Under the pieces are notes generated by a model. That model searched no databases. It was not told the origin of the DNA and was given only the letters and a program-made list of their open reading frames with translations. This document shows, piece after piece, positions 26,916-36,053 of a DNA stretch of 64,000 nucleotides (the first letter of the stretch is position 1; the number at the start of each line of letters is the position of its first letter). The DNA is from Bacillus spizizenii TU-B-10 (GTDB lineage: Bacteria > Bacillota > Bacilli > Bacillales > Bacillaceae). Both the position numbers and the translations under genes were made by a program. The stretch covers positions 4,072,857 through 4,136,856 of the forward strand of contig NC_016047.1 of NCBI RefSeq assembly GCF_000227465.1, written 5' to 3'.

Positions 26916-28064
26916 CTATATCAGAAACATCGTTTTCGCCAATTTGATGGATGCCGCAATGTCCCGAGCCGTTCTTTCCATATATTCTGCGGCATGTTCA
27001 ATCGCGTCTTCAAGAGGCACGGATCCGGGAACGATGCTGAAAAGCGCATCGATTCCGTGTTGATAGACGGCATCACTGTCTCGCGATATTGATCCAGCAA
27101 TGCCAATGACGGGCACATCATATGATTTAGCCGCTTTGGCCACGCCGATCGGCGTTTTTCCGTAAATCGTTTGGCTGTCAATTCGCCCCTCACCGGTAAT
27201 CACAAGGTCTGCATCTTGAACTTCATTTTCAAAATCAACCGCCTCAAGGACAATATCAATGCCTCTTTTCAGATCAGCATGAAGAAAAACCAACAGACTC
27301 CACCCGAGACCGCCCGCTGCGCCGGCGCCCTCTATTTCTCTGCAGGCTGTTCCGAGCACTTTTTCTGCCACATCCGCGAAATGGATCAAGTTCTGATCCA
27401 GCACATCCACCATGACTTCTGTCGCGCCTTTTTGCGGCCCGAAAACAGCCGAAGCTCCTCTTGGCCCTGTTAACGGATTGTCCACATCACAAGCGACCTC
27501 CAGTTTGACACTATGCAATCTGGAATCAAGCCCGCTTACATCTATTGAGGCAAGCTGAGCTAATGCGCCGCCCCCCGGCCCGATCTCACGGCCTGAGTCA
27601 TCAAGAAGCCTTCCGCCCAATGCTTGAATCATCCCGGCTCCTCCGTCGTTCGTGGCACTTCCGCCGATCCCGATGATCAAACGCTCTGCGCCCGCATCAA
27701 GAGCCGCTCCGATTAATTCTCCCGTTCCCCTTGTTGTGGTGATGAGCGGATTTCGCTTATCAACGGGCACGAGATGCAGCCCTGAGGCGGCAGCCATTTC
27801 AATCACAGCTGTTTTCCCATCTCCCATCATGCCAAAAAACGCTTTCACCGGTTCCCCCATCGGTCCTGTGACAACCTGCTCTTTGAACCATCCGCTTGTG
27901 GCATCAACCAGAGACTGAACGGTACCCTCACCGCCGTCCGCCATCGGCAATTTTCTGTAATCAGCACCCGGAAAAACCGATTTGAAACCTCTTTCTATCG
28001 CGCCAGCGGCCTCCAGAGCTGATAAACTTTCCTTAAAAGAATCAGGTGCAATGATGATTTTCAT
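26916..28064 (-). CDS. glxK: GlxK, glycerate kinase
   Basis: A 382-residue type I glycerate kinase that phosphorylates D-glycerate with ATP. Typical features are the opening MKIIIAPDSFKESLSA, MADGGEGT near residue 45, GIGGSATNDGGAGM near residue 140 and TGEGRIDSQT near residue 285. The ATG at 28062-28064 is chosen over a start 10 codons upstream. AAAGAGGCG precedes it. It is divergent from the gluconate operon and followed by yxaB. Confidence 0.93.
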   Translation of the reverse strand: MKIIIAPDSFKESLSALEAAGAIERGFKSVFPGADYRKLPMADGGEGTVQSLVDATSGWFKEQVVTGPMGEPVKAFFGMMGDGKTAVIEMAAASGLHLVPVDKRNPLITTTRGTGELIGAALDAGAERLIIGIGGSATNDGGAGMIQALGGRLLDDSGREIGPGGGALAQLASIDVSGLDSRLHSVKLEVACDVDNPLTGPRGASAVFGPQKGATEVMVDVLDQNLIHFADVAEKVLGTACREIEGAGAAGGLGWSLLVFLHADLKRGIDIVLEAVDFENEVQDADLVITGEGRIDSQTIYGKTPIGVAKAAKSYDVPVIGIAGSISRDSDAVYQHGIDALFSIVPGSVPLEDAIEHAAEYMERTARDIAASIKLAKTMFLI

Positions 28065-28179
28065 CCAAATCGCCTCTTTCAAAACATGATTCACTTAACC
28101 TATTTATCTACAATGTACCACACCCTAACTGGGAATACATACCATGAATTATGGTAAAAATTTAATTAAAAATTAGTAA

Positions 28180-28193
28180 TGAAAGTGTTTGCA
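28180..28193. promoter_or_regulatory. cre-like site at the gnt promoter
   Basis: TGAAAGTGTTTGCA matches the cre consensus except T for the first central C. It overlaps the -35 region of the gnt promoter, where CcpA binding would block transcription. Confidence 0.55.
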
Positions 28194-28217
28194 TAAACGA
28201 AACATTCACGTTATCAT
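28189..28217 (+). promoter_or_regulatory. gnt operon promoter
   Basis: TTGCAT, 17 bases and TATCAT form a sigma-A promoter. The predicted start of transcription near 28224 falls inside the GntR operator. Confidence 0.8.
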
Positions 28218-28233
28218 ACTTGTATACAAGTAT
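28216..28233. promoter_or_regulatory. GntR operator
   Basis: ATACTTGTATACAAGTAT is a perfect 18-bp palindrome and equals the known B. subtilis GntR binding sequence. It covers the end of the -10 box and the start site. Gluconate releases GntR. Confidence 0.93.
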
Positions 28234-28259
28234 ACTCCTTGAGTGAGGAAGGTGAGTGT

Positions 28260-28991
28260 ATGCTAGACTCCAAGGACCTGTTGTATCCTGCAAAGTGGCT
28301 CTCAAAAGCGTCAACCGGTGTTCGTGTCGCATACGAGCTGAGAATGCGGATCATTTCAGGCATGATTGAAAGCGGTACCATTGTATCAGAAAATACGATC
28401 GCCGCTGAGTTTTCCGTAAGCCGTTCACCAGTTCGCGAAGCGTTAAAAATACTCGCATCCGAAAAAATCATCCGCTTAGAACGAATGGGAGCGGTTGTTA
28501 TTGGGTTAACTGAAAAGGAAATCGCAGAAATTTATGATGTGCGTTTACTAATAGAAACGTTTGTCTTTGAACGGCTTGTCAAAATCGACACTGAGCCTTT
28601 AGTTAAGGATCTTAGCAAAATACTTGAAATGATGAAAGTCTCCATCAAATATGAGGACGCTGATGAATTTTCATTTCAAGATGTGCTGTTCCATGAAACG
28701 ATTATCCGAGCTATCGATCATTCATACATTCAGATGATCTGGAACAATCTAAAACCCGTAATGGAAAGCTTTATTCTCTTATCAATGCGGGTACGGTTAA
28801 AGGAAAAATATGAAGATTTCACAAGGATTTTAGATAACCATGAGCTTTACATTCAGGCCATTAAAGAAAAGGATAGGGCGCTGATGATTCAGTCCCTTCA
28901 CCAAAACTTTGATGATGTGCAAGAAAAGGTAGAAGACCTGTGGCTCTCACAACAAATGCTGGCAAAAGGAGCTGAATACAACAATGACTAG
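28260..28991 (+). CDS. gntR: GntR, gluconate-responsive repressor
   Basis: A 243-residue founding-type member of the GntR family (FadR subgroup). The winged helix is at about residues 20-85 (ENTIAAEFSVSRSPVREALK), and an all-helical FCD effector domain follows. It represses gntRKPZ and is released by gluconate. The ATG at 28260 follows GAGGAAGGTGAG; the frame from 28239 includes that ribosome site and is rejected. Its end overlaps gntK by eight bases. A perfect cre lies inside its coding region. Confidence 0.97.
   Translation: MLDSKDLLYPAKWLSKASTGVRVAYELRMRIISGMIESGTIVSENTIAAEFSVSRSPVREALKILASEKIIRLERMGAVVIGLTEKEIAEIYDVRLLIETFVFERLVKIDTEPLVKDLSKILEMMKVSIKYEDADEFSFQDVLFHETIIRAIDHSYIQMIWNNLKPVMESFILLSMRVRLKEKYEDFTRILDNHELYIQAIKEKDRALMIQSLHQNFDDVQEKVEDLWLSQQMLAKGAEYNND
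28367..28380. promoter_or_regulatory. cre site inside gntR
   Basis: TGAAAGCGGTACCA fits the cre consensus TGWNANCGNTNNCA completely. A cre in early gntR is the classic site of catabolite repression of this operon. Confidence 0.92.
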
Positions 28992-30525
28992 GTATATGTT
29001 AGGAATCGATATCGGCACGACAAGCACAAAAGCTGTGTTGTTCAGTGAAAACGGAGACGTGGTACAGAAAGAAAGCATCGGCTACCCGCTCTATACACCG
29101 GACATCTCAACAGCTGAACAAAACCCGGAAGAGATTTTTCAGGCAGTCATCCAAACAACAGCGAGAATTACAAAACAGCATCCGGAAAAACAGATCTCAT
29201 TCATTTCGTTCAGCAGCGCCATGCACAGCGTCATCGCAATCGATGAAAAGGACCAGCCGCTGACGCCATGTATCACATGGGCCGACAACCGGAGCGAGGG
29301 CTGGGCGCATAAGATCAAAGATGAATTGAACGGGCATGAGGTGTACAAACGGACAGGAACACCGATCCATCCAATGGCACCTTTAAGCAAAATTGCCTGG
29401 ATCACGAATGAACAAAAAGAAATCGCTTCCAAAGCAAAAAAATATATCGGCATCAAAGAGTACATTTTTAAACAGCTGTTCAATGAGTATGTCATCGATT
29501 ACTCATTGGCATCAGCGACAGGCATGATGAACCTGAAAAGCTTGAATTGGGACGAAGAGGCACTGCGTATCGCAGGCATCACGCAGGATCACTTATCCAA
29601 ACTCGTGCCGACAACCGAGATCTTTCAGCACTGCAGCCCGGAATTAGCGATACAGATGGGAATCGATCCGGAAACACCCTTTGTCATCGGCGCCAGCGAC
29701 GGCGTACTGTCTAATCTCGGCGTCAACGCCATTAAAAAGGGCGAAATCGCCGTCACCATCGGGACAAGCGGTGCCATCCGCACAATTATTGACCAGCCGC
29801 AAACTGATGAAAAGGGACGGATTTTCTGCTACGCCTTAACGGACAAGCATTGGGTTATCGGCGGACCGGTAAACAATGGGGGTATCATCCTTCGCTGGAT
29901 CAGAGACGAGTTTGCCTCTTCCGAAATCGAGACAGCGACACGGTTGGGCATTGATCCATATGATGTGCTGACGAAGATCGCCGAACGTGTCAGACCTGGT
30001 TCTGACGGCCTGCTGTTCCACCCGTACCTCGCCGGCGAACGTGCTCCGTTGTGGAATCCGGATGTACGCGGCTCATTTTTCGGCCTGACTATGTCGCATA
30101 AGAAAGAGCATATGATACGGGCGGCATTAGAGGGCGTCATTTACAACCTGTACACGGTGTTCCTTGCGTTAACAGAATGCATGGACGGCCCGGTAACCCG
30201 CATTCAGGCGACAGGGGGATTTGCAAGGTCGGAGGTTTGGCGCCAAATGATGTCAGATATCTTCGAATCAGAGGTTGTCGTTCCGGAAAGCTACGAAAGC
30301 TCATGTCTCGGCGCCTGCATTTTAGGCCTATATGCAACAGAGAAAATTGATTCATTCGATGTCGTGTCCGACATGGTCGGCAGTACGCACAGACATACGC
30401 CGATCGAAGACTCAGCCAAAGAATACAGAAAATTAATGCCGATTTTCATTAACCTATCAAGATCATTAGAAAATCAATATACACAAATTGCAAATTATCA
30501 GAGGGACTTAATCACACACAACTAG
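28984..30525 (+). CDS. gntK: GntK, gluconokinase
   Basis: A 513-residue FGGY-family carbohydrate kinase that phosphorylates gluconate to 6-phosphogluconate with ATP. The N-terminal phosphate loop DIGTTSTKAVLF is at residues 8-19. GTSGAIR near residue 260 and the C-terminal ATGGFARSEVWRQ near residue 410 are FGGY signatures. It starts inside the end of gntR, which indicates translational coupling. Confidence 0.97.
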   Translation: MTRYMLGIDIGTTSTKAVLFSENGDVVQKESIGYPLYTPDISTAEQNPEEIFQAVIQTTARITKQHPEKQISFISFSSAMHSVIAIDEKDQPLTPCITWADNRSEGWAHKIKDELNGHEVYKRTGTPIHPMAPLSKIAWITNEQKEIASKAKKYIGIKEYIFKQLFNEYVIDYSLASATGMMNLKSLNWDEEALRIAGITQDHLSKLVPTTEIFQHCSPELAIQMGIDPETPFVIGASDGVLSNLGVNAIKKGEIAVTIGTSGAIRTIIDQPQTDEKGRIFCYALTDKHWVIGGPVNNGGIILRWIRDEFASSEIETATRLGIDPYDVLTKIAERVRPGSDGLLFHPYLAGERAPLWNPDVRGSFFGLTMSHKKEHMIRAALEGVIYNLYTVFLALTECMDGPVTRIQATGGFARSEVWRQMMSDIFESEVVVPESYESSCLGACILGLYATEKIDSFDVVSDMVGSTHRHTPIEDSAKEYRKLMPIFINLSRSLENQYTQIANYQRDLITHN

Positions 30526-30553
30526 TACATGACATGAAGGGGAGGGCATTACC

Positions 30554-31900
30554 ATGCCGTTAATCATCGTTGCACTTGGGATCCTAGCTTTACTACTTTT
30601 GATTATGGGCTTAAAGTTAAACACATTTATTTCTTTACTGGTCGTATCGTTCGGCGTGGCATTGGCACTCGGGATGCCGTTCGATAAAGTTGTCAGCTCC
30701 ATTGAAGCAGGAATTGGGGGAACTCTTGGCCACATCGCACTCATCTTCGGACTCGGTGCGATGCTGGGCAAGCTGATCGCAGATTCAGGAGGCGCACAGC
30801 GCATTGCGATGACACTCGTCAACAAATTCGGAGAAAAAAACATTCAATGGGCCGTTGTCATTGCCTCATTCATTATCGGTATTGCGTTATTTTTTGAAGT
30901 AGGATTGGTTCTATTAATTCCGATTGTATTTGCGATTTCAAGAGAATTGAAGATTTCTATTTTATATCTCGGAATTCCGATGGTCGCAGCACTATCGGTC
31001 ACACACGGTTTCCTGCCGCCGCACCCCGGACCTACAGCGATTGCTGGTGAGTACGGCGCAAACATTGGGGAAGTGCTGCTGTACGGCTTTATCGTTGCTG
31101 TTCCGACAGTGCTTATCGCAGGGCCTTTGTTTACAAAGCTCGCGAAAAAAATCGTTCCTGCCTCATTTGAGAAAAATGGCAATATTGCATCACTTGGTAC
31201 GCAAAAAACGTTCAAGCTTGAAGAAACACCTGGCTTTGGAGTCAGCGTCTTTACGGCAATGCTTCCAATTATCATCATGTCGGTCGCGACCATTATCGAT
31301 CTGCTTCAAGAAACAATTGGATTTGCGGATAACGGAGTTTTAGCTTTTATCCGATTGATTGGAAACGCATCGACTGCTATGATTATTTCGTTATTGGTTG
31401 CAGTCTATACAATGGGCATCAAACGCAACATTCCAGTCAAAACCGTGATGGACTCTTGTTCAACAGCCATTTCACAAATCGGCATGATGCTTCTGATCAT
31501 CGGAGGAGGCGGCGCCTTCAAACAAGTGCTGATCAACGGCGGTGTCGGCGATTACGTGGCAGACTTATTCAAAGGTACTGCATTATCGCCAATCGTCTTA
31601 GCATGGCTCATCGCGGCGATCCTGCGCATTTCTCTAGGGTCAGCCACCGTTGCCGCGCTAAGCACAACAGGGCTCGTCATTCCGTTATTGGGACATTCTG
31701 ATGTTAACCTGGCATTAGTCGTGCTAGCAACAGGCGCAGGAAGTGTCATCGCTTCACACGTCAATGATGCCGGCTTCTGGATGTTCAAGGAATACTTCGG
31801 ATTAAGCATGAAAGAAACATTTGCCACATGGACGTTACTGGAAACGATTATTTCCGTTGCTGGACTGGGATTCATATTATTGTTAAGTTTAGTTGTATGA
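30554..31900 (+). CDS. gntP: GntP, gluconate permease
   Basis: A 448-residue proton-coupled gluconate importer of the GntP family with about 12-14 membrane helices. Typical segments are FGLGAMLGKLI, HGFLPPHPGPTAIA and the late SVIASHVNDAGFW. It acts in the cytoplasmic membrane and supplies gluconate to GntK. AAGGGGAGG precedes the ATG; it lies 28 bases after gntK. Confidence 0.97.
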   Translation: MPLIIVALGILALLLLIMGLKLNTFISLLVVSFGVALALGMPFDKVVSSIEAGIGGTLGHIALIFGLGAMLGKLIADSGGAQRIAMTLVNKFGEKNIQWAVVIASFIIGIALFFEVGLVLLIPIVFAISRELKISILYLGIPMVAALSVTHGFLPPHPGPTAIAGEYGANIGEVLLYGFIVAVPTVLIAGPLFTKLAKKIVPASFEKNGNIASLGTQKTFKLEETPGFGVSVFTAMLPIIIMSVATIIDLLQETIGFADNGVLAFIRLIGNASTAMIISLLVAVYTMGIKRNIPVKTVMDSCSTAISQIGMMLLIIGGGGAFKQVLINGGVGDYVADLFKGTALSPIVLAWLIAAILRISLGSATVAALSTTGLVIPLLGHSDVNLALVVLATGAGSVIASHVNDAGFWMFKEYFGLSMKETFATWTLLETIISVAGLGFILLLSLVV

Positions 31901-31923
31901 AATTGATGAAGGAGCTGTAACAC

Positions 31924-33330
31924 ATGTTCAATACGATTGGTGTCATAGGCTTAGGCGTAATGGGAAGCAATATCGCCTTAAACATGGCAAACAAAGGTGA
32001 AAACGTCGCCGTCTATAATTACACCAGAGATCTAACGGACCAGCTTGTCCAAAAGCTGGATGGACAATCTCTCAACCCATATTACGAGCTTGAAGATTTT
32101 GTTCAATCGTTAGAGAAACCAAGAAAAATCTTTTTGATGGTCACAGCGGGAAAACCCGTAGATTCCGTCATCCAATCATTAATGCCTTTACTTGAAGAAG
32201 GCGACGTCATCATGGACGGGGGCAACTCCCACTATGAGGACACAGAAAGAAGATATGACGAGCTGAAGGAAAAAGGCATCGGCTACCTGGGAGTCGGCAT
32301 TTCCGGCGGCGAAGTTGGCGCATTAACAGGGCCTTCCATCATGCCGGGCGGGGATCGCGAAGTCTATGAGAAAGTCGCTCCTATCCTGACGAAAATCGCA
32401 GCTCAAGTTGGAGATGATCCGTGCTGTGTCTACATCGGACCAAAAGGGGCAGGGCACTTTACAAAAATGGTACACAACGGCATTGAGTATGCCGACATGC
32501 AGCTAATTGCAGAAGCCTATACGTTTCTGAGAGAAACGCTGCGTCTGCCGCTTGATGAAATTGCATCTATTTTTGAAACATGGAATCAAGGTGAGCTGAA
32601 AAGCTATTTAATAGAGATTACAGCTGAGATTTTACGCAAAAAAGACGAAAAAACAGGACAGCCTCTGATTGATGTCATCCTTGATAAAACCGGCCAAAAA
32701 GGCACCGGAAAATGGACGAGCATGCAGGCGATTGATAATGGCATCCCGTCCACAATCATCACAGAGTCCTTGTTCGCCCGCTACTTGTCATCCTTAAAAG
32801 AAGAACGGGTGGCAGCTCAAGACATGTTAGCAGGCCCGGAAGCCGAAGAAAAACATTTAGATAAAGACACTTGGATTGAATACGTCAGACAGGCTCTTTA
32901 TATGGGGAAAGTATGCGCCTACGCACAAGGCTTTGCCCAATACAAAATGTCATCTGAGCTTTACGGATGGAACCTGCCGCTCAAAGACATCGCCTTGATT
33001 TTCCGAGGCGGCTGCATCATTCGCGCAGATTTCCTAAATGTGATCAGCGAAGCATTCAGCGAGCAGCCAAATCTGGCAAACCTGCTGATCGCGCCTTATT
33101 TCACAGATAAGCTCCAAGCCTATCAAACAGGCCTGCGAAAAGTCGTTTGCGAGGGCATCAGCACAGGAATCTCATTCCCATGCTTAACCACCGCGCTCTC
33201 TTATTACGACGGCTACCGCACAGGACGTTCCAATTCGAACCTCTTGCAGGCGCAGCGCGATTACTTCGGCGCCCATACGTACGAACGGACAGATATGGAC
33301 GGCGTTTTCCATACGAATTGGTCTGAATAA
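31924..33330 (+). CDS. gntZ: GntZ, 6-phosphogluconate dehydrogenase
   Basis: A 468-residue 6-phosphogluconate dehydrogenase. GLGVMGSNIALNMANKG near residue 8 is the nucleotide site, GISGGEVGA near residue 128 the substrate loop, and KMVHNGIEYADM near residue 182 contains the catalytic Lys. B. subtilis also has the housekeeping enzyme GndA, so this operon copy appears dedicated to gluconate; its contribution in 168 is thought to be minor. It closes the gnt operon. Confidence 0.95.
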   Translation: MFNTIGVIGLGVMGSNIALNMANKGENVAVYNYTRDLTDQLVQKLDGQSLNPYYELEDFVQSLEKPRKIFLMVTAGKPVDSVIQSLMPLLEEGDVIMDGGNSHYEDTERRYDELKEKGIGYLGVGISGGEVGALTGPSIMPGGDREVYEKVAPILTKIAAQVGDDPCCVYIGPKGAGHFTKMVHNGIEYADMQLIAEAYTFLRETLRLPLDEIASIFETWNQGELKSYLIEITAEILRKKDEKTGQPLIDVILDKTGQKGTGKWTSMQAIDNGIPSTIITESLFARYLSSLKEERVAAQDMLAGPEAEEKHLDKDTWIEYVRQALYMGKVCAYAQGFAQYKMSSELYGWNLPLKDIALIFRGGCIIRADFLNVISEAFSEQPNLANLLIAPYFTDKLQAYQTGLRKVVCEGISTGISFPCLTTALSYYDGYRTGRSNSNLLQAQRDYFGAHTYERTDMDGVFHTNWSE

Positions 33331-33337
33331 CAGTTAT

Positions 33338-33375
33338 AAAAAAACACGGTCAGTTTCAACTGAACCGTGTTTTTT
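33338..33375 (+). terminator. Terminator of the gnt operon
   Basis: AAAACACGG-TCAG and CTGA-ACCGTGTTTT pair around a short loop, with a T run. The following 370 bases to the ahpC promoter contain no frame that I can support. Confidence 0.9.
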
Positions 33376-33746
33376 CATCTATGATTTCTTCTATCTCAAA
33401 TAACAGGAGACATAAGCTATGTTTTAAATATCATAAACAGTGATACAATAATAGCTAGAAACAATCCCCAAGATCATCATGTGATAGCATGCTTGCTGTT
33501 CCGTTCTTTCTGCTATTTGTTTATTGAGAAAAATGATCAAACGATTTGCCCCTTGCTCATTGTGTCATAAAATGTTCAAATGCTTAAACGGACTGACATT
33601 CTGATTCACAAAAGTCCCGGAAAACCTTGTCTAATTGAGAATCAACCCTTATTAATATTCTCCTTTTCTATAAAAGGGATGCCTAAATCTTTCCTGTCAC
33701 ACCTTAAATAAAACGAAAAAAAGAATGATATTCATGGGGTTATGGC

Positions 33747-33794
33747 TTGACAAAAAATATATATTAATTAATAATTCATATATAATTAGAATTA
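33747..33794 (+). promoter_or_regulatory. ahpC promoter with PerR-type box
   Basis: TTGACA at 33747-33752, 17 bases and AATAAT at 33770-33775 form a sigma-A promoter. ATATAATTAGAATTA at 33780-33794 matches 11 of the 14 defined positions of the PerR box TTATAATNATTATAA. ahpCF is a known PerR target. Confidence 0.7.
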
Positions 33795-33845
33795 TTATTG
33801 AAAGCACTTATGCTTTCTAATACATTTTTAGGAGGAATATACATT

Positions 33846-34409
33846 ATGTCTTTAATCGGTAAAGAAGTACTTCCATTCGAAGCAAAAGCATTCAAAAACG
33901 GTGAATTCATCGATGTGACAAACGAAGATTTGAAAGGCCAATGGAGCGTATTCTGCTTCTACCCAGCAGATTTCTCTTTCGTATGCCCAACTGAGCTTGA
34001 AGATCTTCAAGAACAATACGCTACGCTAAAAGAATTAGGTGTTGAAGTATACTCTATCTCAACAGATACTCACTTCGTACACAAAGGCTGGCATGACAGC
34101 TCTGAAAAAATCGGCAAAATCACTTACGCTATGATCGGTGACCCATCTCAAACGATCTCTCGCAACTTCGATGTTCTTGACGAAGAAACTGGTCTTGCTG
34201 ACCGCGGAACATTCATCATCGATCCAGATGGCGTCATCCAAACTGTAGAAATCAATGCAGGCGGTATCGGCCGTGACGCAAGCAACCTTATCAGCAAAGT
34301 AAAAGCAGCACAATACGTTCGTCAAAACCCAGGTGAAGTTTGCCCGGCTAAATGGGAAGAAGGCGGCGAAACTCTTACACCTAGCCTTGATCTAGTAGGT
34401 AAAATCTAA
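33846..34409 (+). CDS. ahpC: AhpC, alkyl hydroperoxide reductase peroxiredoxin subunit
   Basis: A 187-residue typical 2-Cys peroxiredoxin. The peroxidatic Cys is in FSFVCPTE near residue 47 and the resolving Cys in GEVCPAKW near residue 166. It reduces hydrogen peroxide and organic peroxides with electrons from AhpF. TTTTAGGAGGAA precedes the ATG at 33846; a frame 16 codons longer begins inside the leader and is rejected. ahpF follows after 13 bases. Confidence 0.97.
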   Translation: MSLIGKEVLPFEAKAFKNGEFIDVTNEDLKGQWSVFCFYPADFSFVCPTELEDLQEQYATLKELGVEVYSISTDTHFVHKGWHDSSEKIGKITYAMIGDPSQTISRNFDVLDEETGLADRGTFIIDPDGVIQTVEINAGGIGRDASNLISKVKAAQYVRQNPGEVCPAKWEEGGETLTPSLDLVGKI

Positions 34410-34422
34410 GGAGTGCATTCCA

Positions 34423-35952
34423 TTGGTACTTGATGCAAATATCAAAGCACAATTAAATCAATACATGCAGCTAATTGAGAATGATATTGTTCTCAAAGTT
34501 AGCGCAGGCGAAGATGACACTTCTAAGGACATGCTGGCTCTCGTTGATGAGCTGGCTTCCATGTCATCAAAAATTTCAGTTGAAAAAACTGAATTAAACA
34601 GAACGCCAAGCTTCAGTGTCAATCGTGTCGGAGAAGACACTGGCGTTACATTCGCCGGTATCCCTCTGGGCCACGAATTCACATCATTAGTCTTGGCATT
34701 GCTCCAAGTGAGCGGCAGACCGCCTAAGGTAGACCAAAAAGTCATTGATCAGGTGAAAAAGATCAGCGGTGAATACCACTTTGAATCTTATATCAGCCTG
34801 ACATGCCACAACTGTCCTGACGTTGTACAAGCTTTAAACATGATGAGCGTGCTGAACCCGAACATTACGCACACGATGATCGACGGTGCAGCATACAAAT
34901 CAGAAGTTGAAAGCAAAAATATCATGGCAGTGCCGACCGTTTACCTGAATGGCGAATCCTTCGGAAGCGGCCGTATGACGCTTGAAGAAATTCTTGCGAA
35001 ATTGGGCAGCGGCGCAGATGCATCTGAGTTTGCTGACAAAGACCCGTTTGACGTTCTTGTTGTCGGAGGCGGACCTGCTGGCGCAAGTGCAGCCATCTAC
35101 ACTGCGCGTAAAGGCATCCGCACTGGTGTTGTCGCTGAGCGCTTCGGCGGACAGGTTCTCGACACAATGAGCATCGAAAACTTCATCAGCGTCAAAGCGA
35201 CGGAAGGTCCGAAGCTTGCTGCAAGTCTTGAAGAGCACGTGAAGGAATATGATATTGACGTCATGAACCTTCAGCGCGCAAAACGCCTTGAGAAGAAAGA
35301 TCTGTTCGAACTTGAACTTGAAAACGGCGCTGTCCTGAAAAGTAAAACAGTGATCCTGTCAACAGGTGCCCGCTGGCGCAATGTCAACGTACCTGGTGAA
35401 CAAGAGTTCAAAAACAAAGGTGTCGCATACTGCCCGCACTGTGATGGGCCATTGTTTGAAGGCAAAGACGTAGCGGTTATCGGCGGCGGAAACTCTGGAA
35501 TCGAAGCAGCGATTGACCTTGCAGGTATTGTCAATCACGTTACTGTGCTAGAGTTCGCGCCAGAACTGAAAGCAGACGAAGTCCTGCAAAAACGTCTCTA
35601 CAGTCTGCCAAACGTCACTGTCGTGAAAAATGCACAAACAAAAGAAATCACAGGCGATCAGAGCGTTAACGGCATCACATACGTAGACCGCGAAACAGGC
35701 GAAGAAAAACACGTTGAACTCCAAGGTGTATTCGTCCAAATCGGTCTCGTGCCAAACACAGAATGGTTAGACGGAACGGTTGAACGGAACGACATCGGCG
35801 AAATCATCGTCGACAAACACGGTGCAACAAGCGTTCCAGGCTTATTTGCTGCCGGCGACTGCACAGACAGCGCGTACAACCAAATCATTATTTCGATGGG
35901 ATCAGGTGCAACTGCCGCTCTCGGCGCGTTTGATTACCTTATCCGTAACTAA
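34423..35952 (+). CDS. ahpF: AhpF, alkyl hydroperoxide reductase flavoprotein subunit
   Basis: A 509-residue NADH-dependent disulfide reductase that recycles AhpC. The N-terminal double-thioredoxin domain has the redox pair CHNC near residue 127. The thioredoxin-reductase-like core has the FAD motif GGGPAG near residue 212, the active-site CPHC near residue 338 and the NAD motif GGGNSG near residue 352. The start is TTG at 34423 after AAGGAG. The last part of the gene and its terminator occur again at 37583 (see repeats). Confidence 0.96.
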   Translation: MVLDANIKAQLNQYMQLIENDIVLKVSAGEDDTSKDMLALVDELASMSSKISVEKTELNRTPSFSVNRVGEDTGVTFAGIPLGHEFTSLVLALLQVSGRPPKVDQKVIDQVKKISGEYHFESYISLTCHNCPDVVQALNMMSVLNPNITHTMIDGAAYKSEVESKNIMAVPTVYLNGESFGSGRMTLEEILAKLGSGADASEFADKDPFDVLVVGGGPAGASAAIYTARKGIRTGVVAERFGGQVLDTMSIENFISVKATEGPKLAASLEEHVKEYDIDVMNLQRAKRLEKKDLFELELENGAVLKSKTVILSTGARWRNVNVPGEQEFKNKGVAYCPHCDGPLFEGKDVAVIGGGNSGIEAAIDLAGIVNHVTVLEFAPELKADEVLQKRLYSLPNVTVVKNAQTKEITGDQSVNGITYVDRETGEEKHVELQGVFVQIGLVPNTEWLDGTVERNDIGEIIVDKHGATSVPGLFAAGDCTDSAYNQIIISMGSGATAALGAFDYLIRN

Positions 35953-35997
35953 TACAAGAAAGCCGCAATATTGCCAGATTGGCAGCATTGCGGCTTT
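35897..35997. repeat. Direct repeat copy 1: ahpF 3' end plus terminator
   Basis: The last 56 bases of ahpF and the following terminator. The same block, with one substitution (CGTAAC versus CGCAAC) and one deleted A, lies at 37583-37682. The 1.6 kb between the copies contain the Fic gene. Confidence 0.95.
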
Positions 35998-35998
35998 T
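35957..35998. terminator. Terminator after ahpF
   Basis: AGCCGCAATATTGCC and GGCAGCATTGCGGCT form a long stem with a small internal mismatch, followed by TTTT; As on the other side could also serve the converging Fic gene. Confidence 0.85.
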
Positions 35999-36053
35999 AT
36001 ATTTTGTAAAACAGAATACTTTACATAAACTGGTCTGAATCACCAAGGACATA

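Noticed and set aside
26895..27092. Plus-strand frame with AAAGGAGG and ATG opposite the end of glxK
   Set aside because: It lies antisense to the well-supported glxK coding region and its translation is rich in Arg/His/Cys without a family; the ribosome-like site is probably chance.
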